Assembly: GCF_024508315.1 (NCBI RefSeq)
Contig: NZ_CP101987.1
Coordinates: 4,092,001 to 4,156,000 of the forward strand
Length of the DNA: 64,000 bases
Origin: Cellulomonas xiejunii
Lineage (GTDB): Bacteria; Actinomycetota; Actinomycetes; Actinomycetales; Cellulomonadaceae
Direction of reading: 5' to 3'
Of the stretch, positions 1 to 11,142 are shown piece by piece; positions within the stretch are counted from its first letter, which is position 1, and every line of letters begins with the position of its first letter. A program made the position numbers and the translations under genes. The notes beneath the pieces were generated by a model, which ran no database searches, was not told the DNA's origin, and worked only from the letters and a program-made list of their open reading frames with translations.

Positions 1-373
1 CACGGTGATGTCCAGCGCGTTCACGAACGGCGTCGAGGCCTCCGGCGGCGAGTGGCAGCGCATCGCCATCGCCCGTGCGCTGTTCGGCCTGCGGCACGGC
101 GCCCAGCTGCTGATCATGGACGAGCCGGCGGCCAGCCTCGACCCCCGCGCGGAGGCCCAGCTCTACGACACCTTCCACGAGCTCACCGCGGGCGCCACCA
201 CCATCGCCATCTCGCACCGTTTCGCCACAGTGCGCAAGGCCGAGCGGGTCGTGGTACTCGACGAGGGCCGGATCATCGAGGACGGCACGCACGACGACCT
301 GATGGCAGCAGGTGGCCGTTACGCCGAGCTGTTCCGACTGCAGGCCAAGCGGTTCGAAGAGGTGGCATCGTGA
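1..373 (+). CDS. ABC exporter half-transporter, C-terminal fragment
   Basis: Only about the last 123 codons are present; the gene starts upstream of the window. It is the nucleotide-binding end of an ABC transporter. The signature loop reads ASGGEWQ, Walker B ends LLIMDEP, the D-loop is ASLD and the switch histidine is in ISHRF, so this half keeps the residues needed for ATP hydrolysis. The next gene starts inside its stop codon (GTGA), so the two are translated together and probably form a heterodimeric exporter for the product of the neighbouring biosynthetic genes. The substrate cannot be read from the sequence. Confidence 0.85.
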   Translation, partial: TVMSSAFTNGVEASGGEWQRIAIARALFGLRHGAQLLIMDEPAASLDPRAEAQLYDTFHELTAGATTIAISHRFATVRKAERVVVLDEGRIIEDGTHDDLMAAGGRYAELFRLQAKRFEEVAS

Positions 374-2142
374 TCAGCGCCGTACGTTTCGTCCTCCAGA
401 TCGCCCCGAGGACCGACCGGTTCCGGACCGCGGTCGTGATCGCGGTCGCGCTCCTGGAACCCGCCACCGGGGTCGGCCTCGCGCTCCTGCTCGGACTGAT
501 CAGCGAGATGGCGACCCAGCAGTCGACCGGCGGCGTGCTGCTGATCGCGCTGTGCGTGGCCGTCTTCGTGATGCTCACGCAGGGCACGTTCATCGCCGGG
601 TACTTCACGCGCCTGCGGTTGCAGGAGGAGATCCAGAACGAGGTCGACCGTCAGTTCATCGACGTGGTCGGCACGACGCCCACGCTGGAGGTCCACGAGC
701 GCTCGACCCGCTCGGACAAGGCGGCGCTGGTGCATCGCGCCCGCGGTCAGATCGGGCCGGGGTTCGACCGGCTGATGTGGCTGGGCGGGGCGGCGCTCGC
801 GCTGGTCGCCTCGGCGGTCCTCATGGCCTCGGTCGTCCCCGTCCTGGCCGTCCTGCCGCTCTTCGCCGTACCCACGGTGCTGGCGACGCAGGCCGCGGAC
901 AAGAAGCGGGGTCAGGCGGAGCGGCGCGTCACGCCCCACACCCGGCTGGCCGATCACCTGTTCTCGCTCGCGACGACCGCGGCGCCGGGTCGCGAGACCC
1001 GCCTGTTCGGGCTGGCGGGCGAGCTGCGGCGCAGGCACCGCGTGGCCTGGGACGCAGGGGGCCAGGACATCGCACGGACCGACCTGAAGGCCCGGGTGCC
1101 CGTCGCTCTGGCGTGGCTGCTCTTCGTGCTGGCCTACGCCGCCGCGGTGGTCCTGATGGTGCGGGCCGGTCTGGCGGGCGAGGCTTCGTTGGGTCTCATC
1201 GTCGCCGCCGTCGCCGTCACCAGCCAGGTGACCGGGCAGGTGCACAGCCTGCTGAACCTCACGTACTACACGCTGGAGTCCCTCCGGGCCGCGCGGGCGT
1301 TCCTCGACGTGATCGAGGACGGCGCCGCGGAGCGTTCCGCCGTGGTCCCACCCGCGCCGGCTACGGTCCCGGCGCGGCTCGAACGCGGCATCACGGTGCA
1401 GGGCCTGAGCTTCCAGTACTGGAACCGCGACAGGCCCTCGCTGAGCGATATCGACCTCGAGCTGCCGGCCGGGGCCGTGGTCGCGCTCGTCGGAGAGAAC
1501 GGCGCCGGGAAGTCGACCCTGGTCAAGCTGCTCAGCGGCCTGTACCGACCTACCGAGGGTCGCATCCTCGTCGACGGCGTCGACCACGCCCAGTTCGCAC
1601 CCGAGGAGTGGCGGGCCCGGCTCACGGCGGCCTTCCAGGACCCGGCACACATCGAGATGCACCTCGGGGACGCCATCGGGCTGGGTTGGCTCGAGCACCG
1701 CGACGATCCTGAGCGGATCGCGGCGGCACTGCGGACGGCCGGCGGTGAGCGGCTCCTCGCCGCCGCGCCCGACGGCCTGCAGACGCGCCTCGGACGCGTG
1801 TCCTGGGACGGCAAGGGCTTCTCGAGCGGGCAGTGGCAGACCGTCGCCAACGCGCGTGCGGCCATGCGAGAGGCACCGCTGCTGCGGCTCCTCGACGAGC
1901 CGTCCTCCAGCCTCGACGCCCGCGCCGAGGAGGCGATGTTCCAGCAGTACGCCGATCTGGGCCGGCTCGAGGGCGGTGTGACCGTCTTGGTGACACACCG
2001 TTTCACCACCGCACGGGCAGCCGACCTCATCGTCGTCCTCGAGGGCGGCCGGGTCGTCGAGGTCGGTACGCACGAGGTGCTGAGCAGGTCCGAAGGACCG
2101 TACGCCGAGCTGTACCGCCTGCAGGCCCGCTACTTCGTCTGA
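370..2142 (+). CDS. ABC exporter half-transporter (permease plus ATPase)
   Basis: A 590-residue full half-transporter: about six hydrophobic segments in residues 10-300, then the ATPase domain. Walker A is VGENGAGKST and Walker B ends LLDEP, but the signature loop reads FSSGQWQ rather than LSGGQ. A degenerate signature in one half is common in asymmetric heterodimeric exporters; the partner upstream has a near-canonical one. The GTG start at 370 overlaps the upstream stop; the frame extends further upstream but that part is antiparallel in character to the first ATPase and is not coding. Probable role: export of, or self-protection against, the small molecule made by the cluster to the right. 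Confidence 0.85.
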   Translation: MISAVRFVLQIAPRTDRFRTAVVIAVALLEPATGVGLALLLGLISEMATQQSTGGVLLIALCVAVFVMLTQGTFIAGYFTRLRLQEEIQNEVDRQFIDVVGTTPTLEVHERSTRSDKAALVHRARGQIGPGFDRLMWLGGAALALVASAVLMASVVPVLAVLPLFAVPTVLATQAADKKRGQAERRVTPHTRLADHLFSLATTAAPGRETRLFGLAGELRRRHRVAWDAGGQDIARTDLKARVPVALAWLLFVLAYAAAVVLMVRAGLAGEASLGLIVAAVAVTSQVTGQVHSLLNLTYYTLESLRAARAFLDVIEDGAAERSAVVPPAPATVPARLERGITVQGLSFQYWNRDRPSLSDIDLELPAGAVVALVGENGAGKSTLVKLLSGLYRPTEGRILVDGVDHAQFAPEEWRARLTAAFQDPAHIEMHLGDAIGLGWLEHRDDPERIAAALRTAGGERLLAAAPDGLQTRLGRVSWDGKGFSSGQWQTVANARAAMREAPLLRLLDEPSSSLDARAEEAMFQQYADLGRLEGGVTVLVTHRFTTARAADLIVVLEGGRVVEVGTHEVLSRSEGPYAELYRLQARYFV

Positions 2143-2226
2143 CCGGCGGCGTCGGGCTCGCCCCCCCGCGGCCTCGACGCGGCGACGAGGCCGCGCACAG
2201 GTCGACGCAACGAGGAGAGTGGGGAC

Positions 2227-4080
2227 ATGGGAGCAGAGCCGGCGGTGTTCGCCGGAGGGATCCAGCGCTCCGGACCGCTGCAGTCGGGCCTCGGTCAGCT
2301 CGAGTGGTTGTCCTACCAGAGCGGCGGGCACGGGGCGCTGCCGAACCTGGTGTGGGACGTCGCCGTGCCGGAGGGCCTGCCGGACGACGCGGTCGAGCAC
2401 GCGGTGAGCACGCTGCTGCGCCGCCACGACGTGCTGCGCACGTCGTTCGACGCCGACGACGACGGTCGACCGCGGCAGAACGTGCACGAGGACGTCCACG
2501 TCACGTTCGTGCGCCTCGAGGACGAGGACTCGCGCCGCGCCTTCGCCGATCGACCGTTCGACATCGCGACACGACCCCCGATCCGGTTCGGCAGAGCGCC
2601 GTCGGGCGACCTCGTGGTCGGCATCTGCCACATCGCGGTCGACGGGACGGCCGCCTGGATGCTCGTCCGCGAGCTCGACGAGCTGCTGACCGCGCTCCAC
2701 CAGGGACGTCCCGCGGACCTGGCCGACGACGTCCCACGACCCATCGACCAGGCGCTGTACGAGCGTGGCACGGGACGCCGGCGCGCCGAGGCCGCCCTGC
2801 AGCACTGGGGCTCCGCCCTGCGGGACGTGCCGGTGAGCGTCCTGCCGGTGGGTCGCGGCCGTCCGGGCGCCGACGTGGTGCGCGCCGACCTCGACTCGCT
2901 CGCGGCCAGCCTGGCGTTGACCCGCCTGCACGCGACCCTGAAGGCGACACCCGCCTCCATCTTCACGGCGGCCGCGTACTGGGCGCTGGCCATCCAGTTC
3001 GGCCGCGACCGGCTGGCCCTGGGCCTGACCTGGTCGTTCCGGGAGCTCCCGACCACCCGTCTGCTCGTCGCCGCGGTGTTCCGGGACATGCCCCTGATGG
3101 TCGACCTCGGCGACTGCACGTCGTTCACGGAGGTCCTGCGCCGGCTGCAGAGGTCCGTCCTCGTCGCCGGTCGTCACATGGGCTTCGACGTCCTGGAGTT
3201 CCACGAGTGCGTCGCGCGTCTCGAGGCGGAGCGGGGCGCGTTCCTGCCCGGGCCCGAGGCGATCAGCGTGACCTTCCACGACGTGGCGCTGGAGCAGGTG
3301 GAGCCGGACGTCGACCTGCGCGACCTGCTGCCCCGCTCGAGGACGACCGTCTACCGCACCGCCGAGTCATGGGACGTCTGCAACCTGTACGTCGGCGCGT
3401 CCACGGTCGACGGGCGGCTCCTCATCGAGGCCCGGCTCGACGGGTCGGTCATGCAGGAGCGGGACAGCGCTCAGCTCGCGACATCGATCGAGGCAATCCT
3501 GGTCCACGCGGCCGCCCATGGCGATCTCACCCGTGCGCAGGCCGACGCGCTCACGGCCGGGCCTCCGCGGCCACGTACCCGTTCGGCGCGGATCGGAGAG
3601 GTCGACGTCGACCTCGACCTGCTCACCGAGCGCCTGCTGGGGCACCCCGCGGTGGAACGTGCGGACGTCCGTGCGGAGCACGGCCGGCTGACGGCCGACG
3701 TCACCGCCAACCTCGAGCCCTGGCAGCTGCGCGACCTCCTGCTCTCCGCCGACAGCGGAAGGACGGCCGTGATGAGCCCGGACCGTTTCGTCGTCCGGCG
3801 CCCCGACGGTCGTGTCGTCACCGGGTCCGGCGTCGACAGGCCGGTGCTCGCACCCGAGGGGCCGGCCGAGACCGCGCTGCGGGACGCCGTCGCCCAGGCC
3901 AACGGGCTGGCCGCACCGACGATGGCCGGCACCTACCTCGGTGTCGGCGGCCGGCTCCACCTCGCCCCGCGCGTGCTGTCGCTGCTGCGCGACGGCGGGT
4001 GGGCGGGCCTCACCGTGGCAGACCTGCGCCGACCGACGAGCCTCGTCACCCTCTCCGGGCGGCTGCGGCAGGACGGGTAG
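2227..4080 (+). CDS. NRPS condensation-domain protein with degenerate adenylation tail and carrier domain
   Basis: A 617-residue protein. Residues about 15-450 are a condensation domain with motif CHIAVDG at 134-140: the catalytic second His and the Asp of HHxxxDG are kept, the first His is Cys. After this, residues about 465-545 resemble the small C-terminal subdomain of adenylation enzymes (an EVDVDLD region, then HPAVERADV). The last 65 residues resemble a peptidyl carrier domain, but the helix-2 motif usually read as LGGxS is VGGRLHL, so the serine that takes phosphopantetheine is absent. It should therefore condense substrates carried on the separate ACPs of the facing operon. A GGAGAG-type ribosome site precedes ATG 2227. 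Confidence 0.8.
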   Translation: MGAEPAVFAGGIQRSGPLQSGLGQLEWLSYQSGGHGALPNLVWDVAVPEGLPDDAVEHAVSTLLRRHDVLRTSFDADDDGRPRQNVHEDVHVTFVRLEDEDSRRAFADRPFDIATRPPIRFGRAPSGDLVVGICHIAVDGTAAWMLVRELDELLTALHQGRPADLADDVPRPIDQALYERGTGRRRAEAALQHWGSALRDVPVSVLPVGRGRPGADVVRADLDSLAASLALTRLHATLKATPASIFTAAAYWALAIQFGRDRLALGLTWSFRELPTTRLLVAAVFRDMPLMVDLGDCTSFTEVLRRLQRSVLVAGRHMGFDVLEFHECVARLEAERGAFLPGPEAISVTFHDVALEQVEPDVDLRDLLPRSRTTVYRTAESWDVCNLYVGASTVDGRLLIEARLDGSVMQERDSAQLATSIEAILVHAAAHGDLTRAQADALTAGPPRPRTRSARIGEVDVDLDLLTERLLGHPAVERADVRAEHGRLTADVTANLEPWQLRDLLLSADSGRTAVMSPDRFVVRRPDGRVVTGSGVDRPVLAPEGPAETALRDAVAQANGLAAPTMAGTYLGVGGRLHLAPRVLSLLRDGGWAGLTVADLRRPTSLVTLSGRLRQDG

Positions 4081-4100
4081 TCGCCGGCAGCGGCGACGCC

Positions 4101-4940
4101 TCACCTGCGGGACGCGCCCGGGCCTGTCGTCGCCGTGCTCAGGACCCGTTCCAGCACCACCGCGACACCGTCGTCGTCGTTCGTCGGGGCGACCTCGTCA
4201 GCGACCGCCCTCAGCTCGGGATGCGCGTTGCCCATGGCCACGGCGTACCCCGCCCAGGCGAGCATCGGGGCGTCGTTCGGCATGTCGCCGAAGGCGATGC
4301 ACTCCGCCCCGGAGTACCCGAGCAGCCGGGCGACGTGCACCAGCCCGGTCGCCTTGGACAGGCCGAGCGGCAGGATCTCGATCTCACCCGGGCCGGCCTT
4401 CGTGACGCTCACCAGGTGCCCGGCGAGCCGCGACGCGAGCCCGTGCAGCCGGTTCTCGTCGAACCCGGCGCGCTGTACGTAGAACTTGCGGACCGGCTTC
4501 TCCCACAGGGCCACCGCGTCCACGGGCACGACCGGCAGACCGTCGAGCGGGTCAGGGCGATAGCCGGGTCCCGCGAGCACGGCCCCGTCGACGCCCGCCT
4601 GGTCGGCGGCCAGGGCCAACGGCCCGCACACCTGCTCGATCGCGGCGAGAGCTCGTCGGGCGACGTCCCGGTCCAGCACGTACGACGTGAGCTCACGGTG
4701 CGCACCCACGTCGTACACCTGCCCGCCCTGACCGCACACGGCCAGGCCGGTGTAGCCCAGCGCCGTCAGCACCGGCCTCGTCCACACGACCGAGCGGCCG
4801 GTGACGACGACGTGCCGGCCACCGCGCGCGGTGGCGGCCGCCAGCGCGTCACGGGTACGGGGACTGACGGAGCCGTCGGACCGCAGGAGCGTCCCGTCGA
4901 GATCGGTGGCGACGAGCGCGTAGGGCAGGTGAGGGCTCAT
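4101..4940 (-). CDS. HAD superfamily hydrolase, Cof/IIB type
   Basis: A 279-residue cytosolic phosphatase-like protein. Motif I is DLDGTLL near the N-terminus, motif II is TGRS, the motif III lysine is in the SKATG stretch and motif IV is FGDMPNDAPM, so all catalytic elements are present. Family members dephosphorylate sugar phosphates, nucleotides or pyridoxal phosphate; the substrate here is unknown. The ATG overlaps the stop of the upstream FAD gene (ATGA), which makes it the last gene of the minus-strand biosynthetic operon. It ends tail-to-tail with the condensation-domain gene, 20 bases away. It may process a phosphorylated intermediate or be a housekeeping passenger. Confidence 0.85.
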   Translation of the reverse strand: MSPHLPYALVATDLDGTLLRSDGSVSPRTRDALAAATARGGRHVVVTGRSVVWTRPVLTALGYTGLAVCGQGGQVYDVGAHRELTSYVLDRDVARRALAAIEQVCGPLALAADQAGVDGAVLAGPGYRPDPLDGLPVVPVDAVALWEKPVRKFYVQRAGFDENRLHGLASRLAGHLVSVTKAGPGEIEILPLGLSKATGLVHVARLLGYSGAECIAFGDMPNDAPMLAWAGYAVAMGNAHPELRAVADEVAPTNDDDGVAVVLERVLSTATTGPGASRR

Positions 4941-6172
4941 GCCGGGACCCGCCGGTAGAGCTCGCTCAGCGTGCCGATGCGCGGAAGCTCGCCCAGCAGG
5001 TCGGGGTGCTCCAGCGCGGCCATCGGCGTCTCCCAGCTCTCGCGCGCCGTCGAGCGGTGCGGTGGGACCGGGGTGACCGGGTCCCAGCCGCCGTCGCCGG
5101 GCCGCAGACCCAGCCGGACCGCGACGACGTCGGCCGTGGACCGGGCGGCCAACGGTGCGAGCGTCAGCTTCGACGGGCAGGCCACCACCACGCGACCGTC
5201 GAGGAGCTGGATGCCGAACTCGTGGGCCACGGTCCCGCTGCTCGGCAGCAACCCGCTCTTGATGGCGGTGTAGCCGGACACGGAGTCGACCCGGGCCAGG
5301 ACGGCGGCGGCAACGACCCTGCGCAGGGTCAGCAGCGCCCGGCGGGCCCACCAGCCGGCGAGCTGGCCGACGTCGCGACCGCCGCTGTCGAAGGACTGGA
5401 AGTCGGACACCAACCAGGTGGAGCGACCGTCCGCCGCCACCCGGCTGGCGAGGAAAAGTCCGTGCTCCTCCTGCCCGGGGAACAGCGCGCTGACGGCGGG
5501 TAGCCGGCCGCGCAGCACCAGCATCAACGCCTGGCGGAGTTGCACGACCGCCGGCAGCCGGGACCGCACCAGCAGGCCGGGGGTGCCCGCGCCCGCGGCG
5601 AGGACCGCCGTGCGGGCATGGAGGAGCTGCGTGCCGCTGTCGGTCCCGGTGGCGCGGACGCGTACGCCGTCACCGGACTGCTCGACGCGTTCCACCGCGC
5701 CCCGGCACACCTCGATCCCGGCAGCGTCGGCCTGCACACCGAGCCCGCGCAGGATGTCGCCGACGTTGTAGGTGGGCTCGGCGCTGCCGAAGCAGGCGAC
5801 CGAGGTGTCGGTCAGCCAGCCGGGGGTGGGCTGCGGCACGACGTCCAGACCCGACTCCCGCCAGTACCTCTCGGCCCGACGCACCGCAGCGGGCTCGGAG
5901 AAGGCGACGGTGGAGCGGTCCGTCACGGGTCGGATCTCCTCGAGCAGCCCTTGCCAGTGCTGGCGCGCGCTGGCCAGCAGCGCCGGCAGGCGCGGCTCGT
6001 CGGGACCGTACGCGTAGCCGCGGTGCAGGTAGCCGTGCGACTGTCCCGACTGGCCGGCGCCGAGCCGCGACGGCTCGACGAGCACCACGTGGACACCGCG
6101 TCGCGCCAGGGTCAGCGCGGTCAGCAGGCCGGCCATGCCGCCACCTGCGACGATCACGTCGACGTCGCGCAT
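4937..6172 (-). CDS. FAD-dependent oxidoreductase, D-amino-acid oxidase (DAO) family
   Basis: A 411-residue flavoprotein. The N-terminus carries the dinucleotide-binding motif AGGGMAGL followed by a helix and an acidic strand end (VVLVE), the usual FAD site of the glycine oxidase/DadA family. Such enzymes oxidise amines or amino acids to imines with release of peroxide or electron transfer to a partner. ATG 6172 is chosen because the FAD motif starts nine residues later; the extra 30 codons upstream in frame look non-coding. It overlaps the small gene upstream and the HAD gene downstream, so it belongs to the operon and probably oxidises a C-N bond in the pathway intermediate. Confidence 0.8.
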   Translation of the reverse strand: MRDVDVIVAGGGMAGLLTALTLARRGVHVVLVEPSRLGAGQSGQSHGYLHRGYAYGPDEPRLPALLASARQHWQGLLEEIRPVTDRSTVAFSEPAAVRRAERYWRESGLDVVPQPTPGWLTDTSVACFGSAEPTYNVGDILRGLGVQADAAGIEVCRGAVERVEQSGDGVRVRATGTDSGTQLLHARTAVLAAGAGTPGLLVRSRLPAVVQLRQALMLVLRGRLPAVSALFPGQEEHGLFLASRVAADGRSTWLVSDFQSFDSGGRDVGQLAGWWARRALLTLRRVVAAAVLARVDSVSGYTAIKSGLLPSSGTVAHEFGIQLLDGRVVVACPSKLTLAPLAARSTADVVAVRLGLRPGDGGWDPVTPVPPHRSTARESWETPMAALEHPDLLGELPRIGTLSELYRRVPA

Positions 6173-6453
6173 CGATCGCCTCCCTGCGACAGCAGCCGGA
6201 CGTCGACCGCGGGTTCGAGGGCGGCGACCAGGCCGGAGACCGGGGACATCCGCACCACCCAACGCTCACCCGAGACCGTCTGCAGCAGGACGGCGTCCTC
6301 CTCGGAACGTGCTGCCCAGCGCAACGGACCGAGCCCTGCCAGCAGCAGCCGGTCGCGGCTGCTGCCGGCCTTGGCCGTCAGGTCACCCGTCTGCAGGTTG
6401 ACGCGGATCTCGGTGGCGAGACCGACGACCACCTCCACGACGTCAGCCGACAT
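6154..6453 (-). CDS. Small protein of unknown function in biosynthetic operon
   Basis: A 99-residue reading frame between the PLP enzyme (24 bases upstream) and the FAD oxidoreductase (19-base overlap downstream). I recognise no family. The N-terminus is a short beta-rich stretch (VVEVVVGLATEIRVNL), there are no membrane segments, and Cys appears only near the end. The spacing fits a real operon member, and it could be a partner subunit of the FAD enzyme, since some amine oxidases have small partners. That role is only a guess. Confidence 0.55.
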   Translation of the reverse strand: MSADVVEVVVGLATEIRVNLQTGDLTAKAGSSRDRLLLAGLGPLRWAARSEEDAVLLQTVSGERWVVRMSPVSGLVAALEPAVDVRLLSQGGDRCATST

Positions 6454-6477
6454 CGCGGAAGCCCCCGGTGGCTGCGG

Positions 6478-7374
6478 TCACGGCAACGGGTCCAGGTAGG
6501 TGGGCGCCAGCGGGCCCTCACCCCGGCACAACCGGCCGTACTCGTCGGCGAGCTCCGCAGCGGTCCCGGCGCCGCCGGTGCGTCCCGTGTCGCGTCCGTC
6601 CACGGCGTCCACGGTCCGCAGACCCAGCAGCGTCCCGGCCAGCACGACCTGCGCCTCGTACAGCTCCTCACGCCGGACGGGCCGTTCCTCGACCCGGTGG
6701 CCCAGGCCACGCGCGATGTCCAGCACGATCCGCTTGGTGATCGAGTCGAGGACGCCCGAGTCCACCGACGGGGTCACCACGACACCGTCGTGCACCAGCA
6801 GGATCGCTGCACCGTCGGCCTCCGCGACGTGCCCACGGTCGTTGAGGAAGAAGACGTGCTCGACCCCGTGCTCGACGCGCTCACGCTCGAAGACGCGGAA
6901 GTCGAGGTAGGAGCCGCCCGACTTCACGTCGGCACCGATCGGTCCACCGAAGCGCGCGTGGCTGCTCACGATCGCCCGGACGGCCGCAGGCCTGCTGGGC
7001 CGGAACGGGAACCCGCCGATGTACATGGCGCCCTCGCTGTCCGGCGCCAGCGTGGAGCGCCCCCGCTTGGCGTAGAACGTCGGGCGCAGGTAGATGTCCG
7101 CGCCGCCCAGCTGGGCCGCCACCTCGGCGAGCGCCTCGAACACCTGCGCCCTGGGCATCGGCAGCGGGATCTCGGCCGTCGCGGCGGAGCGGAAGAGCCG
7201 GTCCACGTGCGCGCCGCCGGCCAGCAGACGATGCCTCTGCTGCGCGTCGTCCCAGAACGCCGTCATGCCCTCGAACACGTTGGCGCCGCGCAGCGCCAGC
7301 TCGTCCCAGACGTGGACCCGCGCGTCCTCCCAGGGAACGCACGCTCCGTTGAACCACATCACCCGATCCGACAT
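6478..7374 (-). CDS. Class IV aminotransferase-fold PLP enzyme
   Basis: A 298-residue member of the fold-type IV PLP family (branched-chain aminotransferase, D-amino acid aminotransferase, 4-amino-4-deoxychorismate lyase). It opens with WFNGACVPWEDA and RGANVFEGM, the expected Lys lies in VKSGGSYLDF, and the PLP-phosphate loop region is present near GVLDSITKR. The sequence looks closer to IlvE-type transaminases than to classical PabC. Because the same operon encodes an aminodeoxychorismate synthase, lyase activity giving p-aminobenzoate is an attractive role, but transamination of a keto acid precursor is equally possible. ATG 7374 is preceded by a weak GGAAAG ribosome site; 94 bases separate it from the adenylation gene. 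Confidence 0.8.
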   Translation of the reverse strand: MSDRVMWFNGACVPWEDARVHVWDELALRGANVFEGMTAFWDDAQQRHRLLAGGAHVDRLFRSAATAEIPLPMPRAQVFEALAEVAAQLGGADIYLRPTFYAKRGRSTLAPDSEGAMYIGGFPFRPSRPAAVRAIVSSHARFGGPIGADVKSGGSYLDFRVFERERVEHGVEHVFFLNDRGHVAEADGAAILLVHDGVVVTPSVDSGVLDSITKRIVLDIARGLGHRVEERPVRREELYEAQVVLAGTLLGLRTVDAVDGRDTGRTGGAGTAAELADEYGRLCRGEGPLAPTYLDPLP

Positions 7375-7468
7375 GTCTTTCCGTCCTTCACTACGAGGCC
7401 CAAGGGCACCGGCGGTCCGGCCGAGCGCCGTGGTCGACGACACCGGATCGCGCACGAGGTCGAGCAGG

Positions 7469-9027
7469 TCATCGCTCCGGCCGAGCGCCCGATGTCGCAC
7501 CGGCCAGCTCGGCGGACGGGCGTCCGAGCGGCGACCGGACGAGGTCCGCCACGGCGCGACGGTCGACCTTGTCGTTGGCGTTGGTCGGCAGCCGGTCGAC
7601 GGTCATCACACGCCGGGGCACCATGTAGCCCGGCAGGTGGCGGACGAGCTCGGCGCGCAAGTCGGCGGGGTCACTGCCCGGCGCGACGCAGACCGCGTGA
7701 AGCGCCAGAGCACCGCCGTTCTCCTCGACGGTGACGACGACGGCCTCGGTGACGCCGGGGAGCGTTCGCAGCGCCGCCTCGACCTCACCGAGCTCGACGC
7801 GGTACCCGTTGACCTTCACCTGCTGGTCGGCACGTCCCAGGAAGATCAGCGTGCCGTCCACGGTCGTCACCCGGTCCCCGGTGCGGTACCAGTGCTCCGG
7901 CGGGACGTCGGAGTCGGTTGCGGCGGGCGCGGGGTGGAACCGACCGTGGTTCGCCTCGGGGTCCAGGTATCCGTCGAAGCGCTGCGGTCCCCGGACGCAC
8001 AGCTCACCCTCGGTGGCCGGCTGGCCCAACTCGTCGAGGACGACGTGGTCCAGCCCCGGGTGCGGCACCCCGATGGGCAGCACCCCGTTGGCGGTGACCG
8101 GCCAGTCGTCCGGGTCCGCGGGCAGGACGTAGTCGCTGCAGGTGAGGGTCAGCTCGGTGGGTCCGTACAGGTTGACGAGGGAGCTCCGAGGTGCGGCGTC
8201 CTTCCAGGCACGGGCCTGCTGCCGGGTGAGGGGCTCCCCGCAGAACAGGCTGAAGCGCAGCGACGGCATGCTGCCCGGCAGCAGCCGTCCGCCGGCGTGC
8301 GCCGTGCTGATCACCGACGGCACCGAGAACCAGTGGGTCAGACTCCTGTCGGTGACGAACCGGACCGGCCGCAGCAGGTCGTTGCGGGTGGGCACGACCA
8401 CCGTCCCACCTGCCGACCACACCGCGAACAGGTCGAACACGGACAGGTCGAAGGTCAGGTCGAAGCACTGGGAGCAGCGAGCTCCCGACGCGAGGCCGTA
8501 CTTGTCCTGAATCGTGTCCAGGTAGGCGCAGATGTGGGCCTGACGGATCGGCACACCCTTGGGAGCGCCCGTCGAGCCGGATGTGAACAGCAGGTACGCC
8601 TCCGCCTCGGGCTCGTCGAGCAGCGGTGGCAGCGTCGCGGGTGAGCCACCCCCGAACGTGGTCGGGTCCGCGATCACCACCTGGACGCCGTCGTACCGCC
8701 CAGCGTCGGTCCCGGGTGCGGCGAGCACGAGGCCGGCGTCCGCAGCCCTCAGCATGTAGCGCGTCCGCGCTTCCGGGAACGCCGGGTTGAGGGGGACGAC
8801 GGACCGTCCCAGCCGCTGGATGGCGAGGTAACCCACGTAGGCGGACACGCTGCGCGCCGCCAGCAGACCGATCCGGCGCGGCACCACGGGCGACTCCGCG
8901 AGGACCTGCGCTGCGAGCGCCTCCGCCATGTCGGCCAGCTGGCGGTAGCTGAGGCGGGTGCCGTCGATCTCGAGGGCCGTGAGGCTCCCGTCGCGCGTCG
9001 CTGCGGCGTCGAACCGCTGGTAGAGCA

Positions 9028-9031
<4 letters not shown>
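7469..9031 (-). CDS. Stand-alone NRPS adenylation enzyme
   Basis: A 520-residue adenylation domain without a fused carrier. Core motifs in order: A3 TSGSTGAPKG near residue 150, A5 NLYGPTEL, A7 YRTGD, A8 GRADQQVKVNGYRVELGE and A10 NANDKVDR with its lysine. The A4 region contains FDLSV, so the aspartate that pairs with the alpha-amino group of amino-acid substrates is kept. This points to an amino acid rather than an aryl acid such as p-aminobenzoate. It most likely loads one of the two discrete ACPs upstream. The gene starts ATGATG, with the first ATG overlapping the stop of the pabAB-like gene. Confidence 0.88.

Positions 9032-11138
<2,107 letters not shown>

Positions 11139-11142
<4 letters not shown>

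Noticed and set aside
319-3279. Long minus-strand frame opposite the ABC and condensation genes
   Set aside because: It is antisense to two clear genes and has the Arg/Gln/Pro-rich composition of high-GC shadow frames.
6478-7374. Firm PabC (ADC lyase) assignment
   Set aside because: The active-site region is more like branched-chain aminotransferases; only the operon context suggests lyase activity.
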